From Metaphire vulgaris (Eukaryota; Annelida; Clitellata; Crassiclitellata; Megascolecidae), in NCBI GenBank assembly GCA_018105865.1, contig CM030868.1, forward strand, positions 4,756,531 to 4,820,530: DNA of 64,000 bases, written 5' to 3'. Shown here piece by piece: positions 1-11,057 of this stretch. The position numbers and the translations under genes are program-made. Under the pieces are notes generated by a model. It was not told where the DNA came from and searched no databases. It worked only from the letters and a program-made list of their open reading frames with translations. Numbering within the stretch: the first letter of the stretch is position 1; each line of letters begins with the position of its first letter.

Positions 1-661
1 TCGCTTGGCGTCGGCTTCTTGCTGCCTTCTGGACAGGACAGGACAGGACAGGACAGAGCAGGACATGACTATCGATTTCCTGTTCTCGGTGCTAATTTCG
101 GCTGAAATTAGTTTGCCTCAACAGTCTGTTCATTGGGCATTGAAATCAAACGAAGAAAATTATTAGTCTTAATTTAATGGCAGGAAAACAATCCGAACAT
201 ACGACCAACCACGCCATATTGGATAGTGACTAGCTTTAATTAAAATGGAGAATAGTCGTAAAAATGTTTTCTAAATGAATTTGGCAGGTTTTTTTAAACG
301 CCATAGACATAAATTACTCGGACCTGAACGCACGAATGCATAGTTACCTGAACTACATTATCTTCCATAGATAATATAATGTGTCTAATCTATATTTTAA
401 AATTCCGCAATGTAATTTTTAGTCGACCACTTTCAAATAATTTCTGTCGTCATCCTCGCCCGCAAACTATTAGATAACTACGGTTCCTATTGGTCTAACG
501 ATAAGATACCACAATGGTACTTCGCTTAAAATTTCTACGAAACAAAACCGACGTAAAATTTAGAGAGAGAAAAGTTAATTAATTTTCGAATTAATTTTCG
601 CCGAATTTGTAGCAAAGTTTCAGCCACAGTAGACCTAAAAGTACTTGCGATCATGGGCTGT
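1..661. other. Left-edge intergenic DNA
   Basis: No gene is visible. The first 65 bases contain a short GGACA tandem repeat (about positions 30-55). The remainder is AT-rich unique sequence with no long reading frame, up to the target-site duplication of the transposon at 662. Confidence 0.5.
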
Positions 662-1138
662 CAGCGGCGTAGCCAAGGGGGTTTGGGGGCTAAACCCCCT
701 TGGCTGCCGAAAACAAAATATTTGTAATGAGTTTCTATGCATTTTTAATTTTGGGACGCGATTTTGGGGTCAAAATCCCCCCTTGGGCTACTATAGAGTG
801 TAGCGGTTTAAGAGGTGACGACCTTTTTGCTTGTCAGGGAAAAATATGGGGCATGACCTTTTTTGCTTGTCAAGATTTTTCCAAAGTTGGTCACAGTGGC
901 GGCTCCACCGGGGGGAGGGGGCCCGTGCCCTCTATTGAGTGCCTGGCCCCCCAGTGGCCCCCCAGTTGGGACTCTATACTTAATGCTACATACATTAAAC
1001 AACAAATGGTCGCCCCCCATGATTAGAAGTTGCCACCACAACGCCCCCCTCACTTGCCAAATCCTAGAGCCGCCACTGGTTGGTCACGGTCAAAACCAAA
1101 AGCAAAACCCCCTTCCGGAAATCCAGGCTACGCCACTG
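662..1138 (+). mobile_element. hAT-type MITE, GGCGTAGCC family, host of a nested MITE
   Basis: The left end reads CAGCGGCGTAGCC and the right end GGCTACGCCACTG. Flanks TGGGCTGT (654-661) and TAGGCTGT (1139-1146) match at 7 of 8 bases, so this is an 8-bp target-site duplication as in hAT elements. The right half holds a complete second MITE (894-1078) with its own duplication. Two copies of the GACCTTTTTTGCTTGTCA motif lie at about 818-840 and 853-873. No transposase is encoded. A relative lies at 37307-37627. Confidence 0.8.
894..1078 (+). mobile_element. hAT MITE family A (TIR CAGTGGCGGCTC), copy 1
   Basis: The ends are CAGTGGCGGCTC and GAGCCGCCACTG, and the exact 8-bp duplication GTTGGTCA occupies 886-893 and 1079-1086. 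The interior is C/G-homopolymer-rich and carries the family core ACTTAATGCTACATACATT. It is non-coding and is inserted inside the older MITE at 662-1138. Confidence 0.92.
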
Positions 1139-1660
1139 TAGGCTGTGACTTCTATATATTAGACCCACAGTTTTTGAGAGGCTGCCATGGGGAAGAGAGA
1201 AGACATAGAGGTTGGGCACCCACTGTTTCATCCAAGCTTATGACAATGTTAGAGACGACTAATTTCTGCGTGGAATTCGATAAGCAATCGCACGAAATTG
1301 ACTGACGCTACTTTTTTCGGAGAGATAAATCATGATGTGTGGAGAGAACGGTGCAAGCAAGATGCGGTCAGATAGGCGCCACGCACCGCACAATTTATCT
1401 TGGTGTCCCCAAAAGAAATTACAGATGCGCGTCTTCCATTTGAACCATTCAGCCACGAAATATCCCATTTATTACCAATATAACTCAGGTGCTAATAATC
1501 AACTCAAAGACTTGATTCTAAAGTCTGACACGCCCGTGAAATTTTAGTTAATTAATTATTGATTTCGGCCTACAATCACTTACAGTAAGTTACAGTGGCC
1601 TACTTTATTCTACAATCGAATAGCCAAACAGAACCACCAATCCATGAGCCGATTTCCTTC
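1139..1660. other. No gene recognised
   Basis: Mixed AT-rich sequence with only short reading frames lacking recognisable domains. No terminal inverted repeats were found. Confidence 0.4.
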
Positions 1661-1665
1661 AAGAA

Positions 1666-1904
<239 letters not shown>

Positions 1905-2012
1905 ACTTCTTTAGCGCCATTGTAGTGGTACATCAGCACCAGTCGATGGTCGCTTCAGTAAATAATCGTAGTCGTGATCTTGTCCGTGATGAATCGAGGT
2001 TGTAATCCAGAG
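1905..2012 (-). mobile_element. Retroposon 3'-end fragment abutting the AGT microsatellite
   Basis: This segment of about 108 bp, beginning ACTTCTTTAGCGCCATTG, is repeated in inverted orientation at 29273-29386 with near identity. In both copies the end with the GCGCTAAAGAAGT motif touches an AGT/CTA array. That is the pattern expected if the array is the 3' tail of a retroposed SINE or LINE. The orientation given assumes the tail marks the 3' end. Confidence 0.65.
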
Positions 2013-2246
2013 GTCAGTCCGTACTTCCAGATTCCAGGCTAAGGAGGATACGCAGTCAGGATTCAGGAATGCATGTGTTTTAAGTCTAGACCTGAAGGTA
2101 GTAAGACATTCAGTCTGGCGGACCTGAGTTGAGAGGTTTATAATTTACTCCAGTTCATATATCTCATTTTTCCACGAAAATTTCCTTTCTCGTTGATACA
2201 TGATTCATCTATATATAAATTTTTATATCACCATCATTGGGGGAGG

Positions 2247-2412
2247 CAGGGTTTAATCTAGGCCGTGTCCTGGGGGAATTGCTCTTTTTTCTCGGTAATT
2301 TTAAATTCCCCCGGAAAGTTTGGCATACTACATCAACTAACAGTAGCCCCCTAGCTGATTTCCCCCGGCTTTGTCAGTTTCCCCCGAAGTCCGGAGTCTA
2401 GATTAAACACTG
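2247..2412 (-). mobile_element. hAT MITE family D (TIR CAGTGTTTAATCTAG), copy 1
   Basis: The left end reads CAGGGTTTAATCTAG and the right end CTAGATTAAACACTG. The flanking 8 bp (GGGGGAGG / GAGGGAAG) are similar but imperfect. The family interior contains the GCATACTACAT core. No coding capacity. Confidence 0.8.
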
Positions 2413-2766
2413 GAGGGAAGGAAGGAGGGTGGGGCGACAGATTCTGAGACTTGTAGTAGTGAAATCATGGAATGAAAGAGTGTAGTTGCGAAAAGCAAGA
2501 CCATTCATTTGCGGTTAGTCATGTAATGGGTACTATGACCTGATATAAATGGGGGTTAGCTGTTGTAAATCCGGGTCTTAGCCTATGGGTGCATGGGTTA
2601 TCAGCCTGGCGATTCGGCGTCCAAGCTTTTTTAGATGTCGGTCGATCCAACTAGTACATTGTACGTGACTCACACAACGCTTCGTTACTCGTTAGTGGCC
2701 ACGGATACAACGAGGCCGTGGAATTCGACTGAACTCTAAGGACTAGACACTACTAATCTGGTATTA

Positions 2767-2846
2767 TTAACCCCTTAACTGGGGATCGCGGATACATCCG
2801 TCAATTTTACATTGAGTTACAGTTATATACACGGTTAAGGGGTTAA
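2767..2846 (+). mobile_element. Tiny TTAA-flanked MITE, family K, copy 1
   Basis: About 80 bp begin TTAACCCCTTAACTGGGGA and end CGGTTAAGGGGTTAA. Three more copies are at 27337, 59513 and 62341. The TTAA borders with inverted CCCCTTAAC are what piggyBac-type insertion leaves. The assignment is by border only, because no transposase is present. Confidence 0.65.
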
Positions 2847-2990
2847 AAGGTGGAAAAGACCAAATACACAACAGCGCATTAGACAGTTCGTTCGGTAGAG
2901 CGATGCGTTAACTAACACGGCCATTGTGGCACTTTAGACCGATGACAAATGAACTACTATCAGTAGTGGCGTAACCAGAATTCCAAGATA

Positions 2991-3904
2991 GGGGCTGTTG
3001 TCCATTAATTACGTCAACTAAATAGGGAGGAGGGTTTCAAAAAAATTGACAGTCGTTGACAGGGGAGGCGGCGGGGATCAAGAGAAGTTGAGTCTTTTAA
3101 TTCGTTTCATCACTCTTCTGAATTTTTGCATATCTATAGCCTACTGTAGCACTAGCATTGTCCAATTTCAAACAGGGTATCAATTTTATAATATTTTTGT
3201 GGTCTATAAAACCTGTAATAGAAGAAACCAGCTCTCTTAAGCGCCATCTTATCTCTCGATTGATTTTTTAGACATTTGACAGACAATAGATTTCTGAAAG
3301 ACTTTGTATAGTGTCGTTTCAAATGGCTCATTATTTTTCGTGGCATTTCGAAAGCTCTAGAAAAAAAATTGAGACAGAATATATTGACAATTCTAGTACG
3401 GTTTGACACAGCAAAGATGGGGACACAAGAATATGTGGTTTTAATTCATTTCATCACTCTTCTGAATTTTTGCATATCTATAGCCTACTGCAGCACTAGT
3501 CCTTGCACTGTCCAATTTCAAACAGGCCATGTTGGCCCACCCAATATTTCGCTTGTGGCGCCCTCCATGAAGTTGACGTAAACAATTTCATATTTTATAA
3601 ATAATAACATAAAGAAAATTTCATCGAATACTATTTATTGCAACCGAAAAAAGTCTGACAAGCAAAAAAGGTCATCACCGCCACATTTTGACACATGATG
3701 AGCAAAAAAGGGGAAGGTCTCATCACTGCAAGAAATTATAACCGTGCAAACTTTTAAGGGGCACCCGTCACTGGTCTTAGTGGGGGGGGGTCAAAAGTTT
3801 TTGACATAGTTATAGGGGGTCACTGAAAGTTTGACAGTTGTTGACAAAGGCAGGATGGGGTTAAAATTGCACAAAAATCGTTGACGTAATTAATGGACAG
3901 CCCC
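2991..3904 (+). mobile_element. Inverted-repeat DNA transposon, family P (GGGGCTGTCC), copy 1
   Basis: The left end reads GGGGCTGTTGTCCATTAAT and the right end ATTAATGGACAGCCCC. Inside, a segment of about 60 bp is present twice (3098-3150 and 3440-3500, TTCATCACTCTTCTGAATTT). Two motif copies (TGACAAGCAAAAAAGGTCATC-like) lie at 3657-3678 and 3700-3712. No transposase frame survives. Related copies are at 37822-38235 and 40309-40715. Confidence 0.75.
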
Positions 3905-3972
3905 TAGCTGGCCATAGGGATGCGGCCATCACTTAAAGTCGAACTCGGACTGTCCGACTAGTTAACTTGGAG

Positions 3973-4167
3973 CAGTGGCGGCTCCACCGGGGGCAGGGGG
4001 GCAGGGGGCCCGTGCCCCTATTGAGAGCCTGGCCCCCCCAGTGGCCCCCCCAGTTGGGACCCTATACTTAATGCTACATACATTAAACAACAAATGGTTG
4101 GCCCCCCATGATTAGAAGTTGCCCCCCCAACGACCCCCCCACTTGCCAAATCCTAGAGCCGCCACTG
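3973..4167 (+). mobile_element. hAT MITE family A, copy 2
   Basis: CAGTGGCGGCTC / GAGCCGCCACTG ends with an exact 8-bp target-site duplication ACTTGGAG (3965-3972 and 4168-4175). Confidence 0.93.
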
Positions 4168-4365
4168 ACTTGGAGTAGCGTCGTCAGCTTTCCTAGCGGG
4201 GTTTTGCCGTTTGGACTCTTGGACTCTTGGTTGACGGTCCTATAAAATGTGCAAACTCTAACAATGTAACAGAAAATTCAGGACAGCCTAATAGCCTATT
4301 GAATTGTCATCGCTTCATCTGCCGAACAAAGCAGGAAGATTTATTGCACAATAATTTTTTTATCC

Positions 4366-4386
4366 AATAGTAGTAGTAGTAGTACT

Positions 4387-4462
<76 letters not shown>
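4366..4462 (+). repeat. (AGT)n microsatellite
   Basis: AGT repeats with one CTG interruption near 4385. The array directly precedes the LINE fragment that starts at about 4463. Confidence 0.9.
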
Positions 4463-5205
4463 CCTTCGCCCCTACCTTGATATTAAAACTGCTTCCACTA
4501 TTGCCACTTCAATAGTTCACTCTAAGTTAGACTACTGCAACTCACTGTTTCACAATCTTCCAAAGGCTTCCATATGTAAACTCCAATCGATTCAAAATGC
4601 CTTAGCTCGTGCAGTAACTAAATCGCCTAAATTTTGCCACATTACACCATTACTCAAATCTCTCCACTGGCTCAAGATAACAGAACGCATTGAATATAAA
4701 ATAATATCGATGACTTATAACTCACTCCATACATCAAAACCAGTCTACCTAAGAAATCTGATAATTCCACAACAACCTGGATCTACTAGATCCTCTTCTC
4801 ATGTAACTCTCCTTCGACCTCTGAATCAATCATCTCTCAAAATTTGCAATCGTGCTTTTTCATATGCGGCACCTGAGCTTTGGAACTCAATTCCAATATC
4901 CCTTCGTTGTCTACATCAAAGCCAAATAACAAACTCTGAGTCACAATTTTCTCCCCTTCTTGCAACATCTCCTCATGTTTTTCTTTCCAAACTAAAATCA
5001 TTTCTCTTTATAAAATCATTTCCTCCATAGCTATAGCGTCCTGCCCACTCGCCCTTTTGATTAAATGACCCGGCATGAATGACCCACCTTTGGCTATAGC
5101 TACTTCATTTGAGATTGAGCGCATAGGAATAAGGAGCTACTTCGGTGCATCTTTTGGAAGCGCTTTAGAAATTAACGAGATTTTACTTACTTACTTACTT
5201 ACTTA
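4463..5205 (+). mobile_element. CR1/L2-clade LINE, 3' end of the reverse-transcriptase ORF plus tail
   Basis: Translation in the frame that becomes open by 4710 gives a C-terminal reverse-transcriptase extension typical of CR1/L2 elements. Recognisable segments are a HSKLDYCNSLFHNLP-like block, a LQSIQNALARAVT block, an ITPLLKSLHWL block, and APELWNSIPISLR near 4870-4910. The frame stops at 5030. A 3' UTR of about 150 bp follows, ending in (ACTT)n at 5183-5203, the short-repeat tail expected of this clade. The element is 5'-truncated, with no endonuclease or catalytic YADD segment, so it is dead on arrival. Confidence 0.85.
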
Positions 5206-5212
5206 GTAGTAG

Positions 5213-5527
5213 CAGGCCCTCCGAGAGGGCGGGGCAGGGGGGCAACTGCACAGGGGCCCGGCGGTCTGGAGGGGGCCCGGGCCGATGATGAATATGTATA
5301 ATTAACAATAAAATGAATAATAACACTAAAGAACGGTTTAAAATGTCAGTTCAGCAGAGGGGCCCGGCGAGCACAAGGGGGCCCGGGACACAGTGCTAAA
5401 TAAACGGCAGATGACGAGCAAAAAAAAAAAAAAAAAAGGTCGTCAAGAAAAAATTATGACTTGTCAAGTTGTCAAGGGCCCGTCGGCCATTTTGCACAGG
5501 GGCCCGGAATTTCTCTCGGAGGGCCTG
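5213..5527 (+). mobile_element. hAT MITE with a 15-bp perfect TIR, inserted in a microsatellite
   Basis: The ends CAGGCCCTCCGAGAG and CTCTCGGAGGGCCTG are perfect 15-bp inverted repeats. The flanks are AGTAGTAG on both sides, so the 8-bp duplication was made inside an AGT array. The interior is rich in GGGGCCCGG blocks and carries a variant of the shared motif (ACGAGC, A-run, GGTCGTCAAG) at about 5413-5446. Confidence 0.85.
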
Positions 5528-5600
5528 AGTAGTAGTAGTAGTAGTAGTAGAAGTAATAGTAATGATGATGATGATGATGATGATGATGTTGATGATGATG

Positions 5601-5681
<81 letters not shown>

Positions 5682-5682
5682 T
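5528..5682 (+). repeat. Compound (AGT)n(GAT)n(AAT)n microsatellite
   Basis: AGT, then GAT, then AAT trinucleotides. It is followed by ACTTCTATAGCGCCA, the retroposon-end motif found beside several arrays here. The Asp/Asn and Leu/Ser frames across it are artefacts. Confidence 0.92.
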
Positions 5683-5873
5683 CTTATCTAAACTTCTATA
5701 GCGCCACTTTATAATGCGCAGGAGCTTCAACCCTAAGGTCGTCACTTGATTTTGAGGAAAATTATTCATTTAAAAAAGAAAAATAATAATGCCAACCCAA
5801 ATCGTTAAAGATCCAGGTCAAATCCAGGGTATCCGGCGGCATTCCGGCAGACAAACGGGTGACAGTCAATGGA

Positions 5874-5916
5874 TAATGATGATGCTGATGCTGCTGATGA
5901 TGATGATGACGATGAC

Positions 5917-5959
<43 letters not shown>

Positions 5960-6000
5960 TTATTAGTATTATTATTACTATCGTTGTTGTTGTTGATGTT
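5874..6000 (+). repeat. (GAT)n and (AAT)n microsatellite
   Basis: GATGATGCTGAT repeats, then about 12 AAT units and imperfect ATT/GTT units. Confidence 0.85.
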
Positions 6001-6330
6001 GTTGTACCATAAACCGTAATAAAAATAATAAATCATGAAGGTATAAAAAATATAGCGCAATATAAATTGGGTTCCTTATACAGCTGTTTGTGTTCAATGT
6101 TTTGTTTATTGGTTGGATTTCAGCGTCGATTTTTGACGATTTTCTCTAATTATTTGTTTTAAAAAAGCGGGTTGAGCGATTAAATCGCTTAGAATGTACG
6201 TTTAGCGAAGATAGGAAGTAATGCGTGAGTCTAATTACGATGCCTTACTTCATTTAGACGAATTTCCTTCAATCTTAATGTAATACAGTGCAGTGTAAAA
6301 TTAACAATAACAATGGTAACACCATCACTG

Positions 6331-6332
6331 CC

Positions 6333-6363
<31 letters not shown>

Positions 6364-6382
6364 GCAGCAACACCACCACTAC

Positions 6383-6447
<65 letters not shown>
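6331..6447 (+). repeat. (CAA)n(AAT)n microsatellite
   Basis: CAA/CAG repeats followed by about 20 AAT units, then TTTATAGCGCCA at 6470-6481, again the retroposon-end motif. This is a repeat, not a poly-Asn/Ile protein. Confidence 0.92.
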
Positions 6448-6450
<3 letters not shown>

Positions 6451-7195
6451 CAATAATAATAGTGCACTTTTATAGCGCCAATCTAAACAGAGGCAGGCCC
6501 GCCGACAGGTGGACAGAAGCAAATGCCCAGGGCCCGGCTATTCGTAGGGGGACCGTAGGGACCCGCAAGAAACTTATTTGATACAATATTACAATATTGA
6601 TGACTGAATGGCCGTGCAACTAACGAATATAATAGCGTTGGGGGCCCCTGGGGGCTTAGAAATGGTTGATACATGTCGAAAGTCCTTACAAGCAAAAGAG
6701 GTCGTCACTTGATTTTGAGGAAAATTATTCATAAAATAATGGAACTATTATAAATTTAAACCCAGAGGCCTGGAGTTTCTGTCGATGTGCCTGCACAGAA
6801 GTATAAGCGTATTCTGCTAGTAAGTGACCTTGTCAGTGTCAAAAATATCACTCCGAGTGGAATACAACTGACCATTTATATAGCGGCTTGCATTTAATTA
6901 AAGTGTGTATATTGTGTTGTTTTGTCAGTGTGCCTGACGTCCTGCTTCTCTATGTGCGTGTTATTGAGTGTTGCTCAAATCTTTTTTTCTAATGTGTGCA
7001 AATTTCTGATATGTCATGCTTGGAACATACCGGCATCTAGATCAAAATAGATCTGTTGCAGTCAGATCCGTCAGATCTGTCAGTCAGATCTTAAATATCA
7101 CAATCTTTATTGCCTGACAAATAATGTTAGAAGACTTGAAGGTTTGCATTTTTACTAAAATTGTCATTTCTTTGATTTAATAACACCAACAAAAA

Positions 7196-7232
7196 CAATA
7201 GCAGCAGCAACAACAACAACAACAACAACAAC

Positions 7233-7273
<41 letters not shown>

Positions 7274-7275
7274 CA
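7196..7275 (+). repeat. (CAG/CAA)n(AAT)n microsatellite
   Basis: The trinucleotide array lies just upstream of the first MARCH coding exon, inside presumed 5' UTR or intron. Confidence 0.9.
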
Positions 7276-7354
7276 AATTAAGCGTAACTGAAAGTTTTTC
7301 TAAAATACTTGTAGGAGGCGCGTGCTGATTACTGACAGCAGAATCTTAAAATCT

Positions 7355-10300
7355 ATGGCTTCACCGCTTCTTGTGCACGACAGTGCAACAGCGGTGCCTG
7401 ACACCATGTCGGTTGTGCCTCTGTTCTCGTCTGCCGATCGTGCCGCTGTCGAGCCGTCGCACGTGACTTGCATCCTGCCGGCGAATGGAAGCATTGCCAG
7501 CATGGCGTCCAGCTTTCGCTCCGACACCAATTCGTCGACCGTCGGCCCAACTTGCCGAATCTGCGACTATCCGGGAGAGGCGGTGAACCAGCTCATCAGT
7601 CCGTGTCGTTGTTCGGGAACGTCGAAATTCGTTCACGAGCAATGTCTGAACGTGAGCTATATATCATGACCTTTGCATGATGACAACGTAAAACAGTGAT
7701 TATCCGGGGTTCTGGAATAGGGGCGGTGTGGGGGGGGGGGATGATGGCACGTCACCATTTTCGAGTGAAAAAGGTCTAAAAGCAAAAACACAAAAAATGA
7801 CATCACCAAGGAATTCTTAGCACATTTACTTCCATATATATATATATAGAGATTCTGTTCCAATCAGTAGAGCTGTGCTGATTAATCGGCAATATTCATA
7901 ATCGGACCGATTATTAGGGCAATCGGTAATCGGGCACTAGTCCAGTGCCGATACCGATTAATCCGTAACATTTGTATTCAGCCCGACTATTAGATATGAA
8001 ATTATAAATTACAATGTGAATATAGAAATTTAAAATTTGACATAATGAGTATTAATTGGAAAATCGTTATTCATTAATGATTAAACACACATTATGCATT
8101 GAGTCTCTTGGCAAACTTTGAATTGCACCTGCTTATGGAAAGAAGACACGTGCATTTACCTTTACGTTACAGTATACTTGATTGAGAACTTTGGAGAGAT
8201 GTCATGGAGAAGTCAATAGCTGGACACAGCTGGAGGACGAAGACATGACCTGACCTATACTTGATTGCGTGATCATTAAAAATACCCGATTTGGAGAATT
8301 TGACAGATAATCGGTATCTGCAAAACAATCGGTTGTCTAATAATCGGAGCAATCGGTAATCGGAACAATTGGCAAAATTTGCAATAGGCACAGCTCTACC
8401 GATCAGCCTACCCTCTTCCAGAAAAATATCTCAATGGTTTTGCGCAAATCCCATGACTGATCCCAGCCAAATTAGAGGACCCAGCCCCCATGTACCTCGT
8501 GGTTACGCCAGTGACGTAATGATATGCGAGAATTATTTAATTGCTCATTTATTGGTTGGATTGAATTAAATCTAGATGTCTGGATTGTTATATGAGAAAA
8601 TTATATTTAATCAAATTGCTTTATTGTATTTTGACTGATAGATTTTCTTGTGCATTGGCTATTCTATGAAAGTCTGCTTATTTGTAATTTTTATAAACAA
8701 TTTCTTATTTTGATGCCTTGAATCTTTATCAGTTTTTAGATTTCTTTTGTAGATTTCTCGCTTAAAGATGCTAAGTGCAATAATAAGAATCAGTGTTTTT
8801 AATGCTTGTGCAAACGTTTTGAACCACATAACCACATATCAATTTTTGTCTTTTTTAAAATTTATTATTCCATAATGAGATGAATGACTAAAAGATGAAC
8901 ATGGTAACAGATAACATCCACAGTTGAGCACATCACCTCGAATGTCACATTCAGAAAAAACCATGCTGGTCAAATGGATTGCAGTTTTTGTTGTGTGGTT
9001 CCAGACTTTTTGACACCACTGTAATTCAGGATGCTGATTGTAATGCCGTTTGGCTTGATTCACTTGTTTGTAGAAATGGCTGGAGACAATAAATTCTCAC
9101 AGCTCGCCTCATTGTGAAGTCTGTCGTTACCACATTCGAACTCACAAGAGATATCGGGTATGTCTTTGCACCCGCCCGCCCCCCCCCCCACACACTTACA
9201 AATTGTTTCACTATTGGCAGACCCGGTGCTTTTTTCTAGGAAAAACGGTTTGGGAACTCGTTTCCAGGGCTGTCGAGAGAAATTCTTATGGGCCACTAAA
9301 ATTGTGGAATTTTATATATTTTTTAAAAGTAAAATGGAGTGGTGATGACCTTTTTTGCTCACCAAGTGCACTTGATAAAAGAACCAATTGTGTACGTAAA
9401 ACACGCATTATTGCATAACAATACATAGCAATAAATAAGAGAATCTGGCAAAAAAAGGCGTGGGAACACCATTCCCATGCATTCCCACTGAAAAAGCACT
9501 GGGCAGACCATAATTTTATAGATGCTTGATCGTTTATTTAATACAATGAGGGAAATTCATGTATTAATGTTATAATAACTGGATTTTAGATGGTTTAGTA
9601 GGATCCATTTTATGTTAAGAACCACTGCGTATATCTGTAGTGTAGGGTATATCTGTATATAAATGAAAATGACCTGGAGGACACTGTACAGATGCTTAGT
9701 AATGAAGCAAAGAATATTTTTGGTTTATCAATGAACTTTGTATCACTAATATGATAGCAAGAAACCCTTTGGGGCCATTTTAAAGCCTTCAGGGGTCACT
9801 TTCCATTGAAATCCTCGAAACATCCGTGGGCCACAAAAAATCGGCCACAGGCCACGGATTGTGCATCCCTGGTATATAATAACCCTTTCCATACACCACA
9901 AATTTTACGTTTGACTTATCCTTGATTGCATTACAAGGTTGGCCGTGATCTTACTGACAAAAAATCATGCAAAATGGGTAAATGTGCTGAGTGAAAATTT
10001 TGAGAGGTTTTGACAGTAGTAGCTTGACAAGCTCCATACTTAAAGTAAAACTTAAAGGTTTATGAGTAGAATTTACTATGTCATGTGTGGATAAGCCGGT
10101 ATTGTTCAGTATTGTATTGTTCAGTATTGTATTGTTCAGTATTGTATTGTTCAGTATTGTATTGTTCAGTATTGTTTTGTTCAGTATTGTATTGTTCAGT
10201 ATTGTATTGTTCAGTATTGTTCAGTCTCTATACTATGCCACTATCATCCTTAATCAACTCACACAATCTTAATCACTAACTCTATGCTGATGATACTCAG

Positions 10301-10593
10301 CCTTCTTCCTTACCTTTTCACCATTTTCACTCGACACATCTATGACTACAGACACATCTATGACTACGCGTGAATCAGCATTCTCGTCTATTTCTTCATT
10401 GATGTCATCTAACCTCCTTGTTCTCAATCCATCCAAGACAGAATTCTGACTAATAGGACTACCCCAACAGGTTAAAAAATTGACAGTCACAAACTAGTTT
10501 TAGTAGTATTGTATTGGTCTTTCATGAACCTTGAATGAAAATATTTATAAATAACTTTTAATCAAATTTGACACTAGTGACATGTCAGATCAT

Positions 10594-10624
<31 letters not shown>

Positions 10625-11057
10625 GGTAGTCTTATTTGCAGATTTCTGCTTGTGAAACTTTTCTGGTGACTTTTTTGTTTAAAAAAATAATGTTTCTAAC
10701 CAGACACGCAACTGGCATTACCCGGAAATCTCTCAACGCGACAAGTGTCTCCATGCCGTCTTCGTCGTCAGCCTTCTTGTCCTAATCGCCTGCGCCGTCA
10801 TCAACGTCTTCGGCATGGTGGCCGACAGCAAGATGGCTCGTCAGGTGGGTCAGAAAGAGGTCGTCGCCATGACGACGATCGAGGGCGTGACCCTAGTCAG
10901 TGGCCTCCTGTTCGTCATTGCGTTTGTCGTTGCCATTATAAGTCAGATCAAGGCAAAGGACAACATCTACCACCTCGTCTTGCAGTGCTTTGCGACGAAC
11001 ACGGAATGGAAAATCGACAACTATCAGAGGAGCAGCGATTCTTTGTATGCAAAATGA
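7355..11057 (+). CDS. MARCH-family membrane-associated RING-CH E3 ubiquitin ligase
   Basis: Exons are 7355-7651, 9074-9157 and 10704-11057, all phase 0 (GTGAGC and GTATGT donors; TAG and CAG acceptors), giving about 244 residues. Exon 1 ends with the first half of a C4HC3 RING-CH finger: CRIC, CRC, then HEQC (residues about 68-98). The small exon 2 starts KWLE and supplies CEVC, the last zinc pair. Exon 3 encodes two hydrophobic helices (about residues 140-162 and 185-206) joined by a short polar loop, the usual MARCH membrane hairpin. MARCH proteins ubiquitinate membrane cargo in the endosomal system. The length resembles MARCH2/3 but the hairpin cannot be assigned to a subfamily. The start is uncertain: the frame is open upstream to an acceptor-like TAG at 7312-7314, so ATG 7355 is the first plausible Met but an upstream coding exon may exist. 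Confidence 0.88.
7868..8398 (+). mobile_element. hAT-type element with TAGAGCTGTGC ends, in MARCH intron 1
   Basis: The left end TAGAGCTGTGC and right end GCACAGCTCTA are perfect 11-bp inverted repeats. Flanks CCAATCAG (7860-7867) and CCGATCAG (8399-8406) match at 7 of 8. The interior has repeated ATCGG/CCGAT words near both ends, typical subterminal repeats. No transposase frame. Confidence 0.85.
8407..9073. other. MARCH intron 1, right part
   Basis: Contains at 8430-8515 a reverse, partial copy of the family T element (GGTTACGCCAGTG end). Otherwise AT-rich intron sequence leading to the acceptor TTTGTAG before exon 2. Confidence 0.5.
9234..9501 (-). mobile_element. hAT MITE family G (GAAAAAGC ends), copy 1, in MARCH intron 2
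   Basis: The ends are CGGTGCTTTTTTC and GAAAAAGCACTG, with an exact 8-bp duplication GGCAGACC (9226-9233, 9502-9509). A GATGACCTTTTTTGCTCACC motif variant lies at about 9344-9363. Relatives are at 44661 and, partially, 38838. Confidence 0.88.
9510..10095. other. MARCH intron 2 sequence
   Basis: AT-rich with no reading frame of note. The segment at about 9760-9870 (GGGGCCATTTTAAAGCC ... CCACGGATTGTGCATCC) resembles a decayed hAT end, but no duplication was found. Confidence 0.4.
10101..10226 (+). repeat. 15-bp minisatellite (TTCAGTATTGTATTG)n
   Basis: About eight units, nearly perfect, with one A-to-T variant, inside MARCH intron 2. The repeated Phe-Ser-Ile-Val-Leu and Cys-Ser-Val-Leu-Tyr frames are artefacts of the 15-bp period. 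Confidence 0.93.

Noticed and set aside
808..1053. Minus and plus frames through the MITE at 894-1078
   Set aside because: The same peptide fragments recur at every family A copy because the MITE is repeated, not because it is coding.
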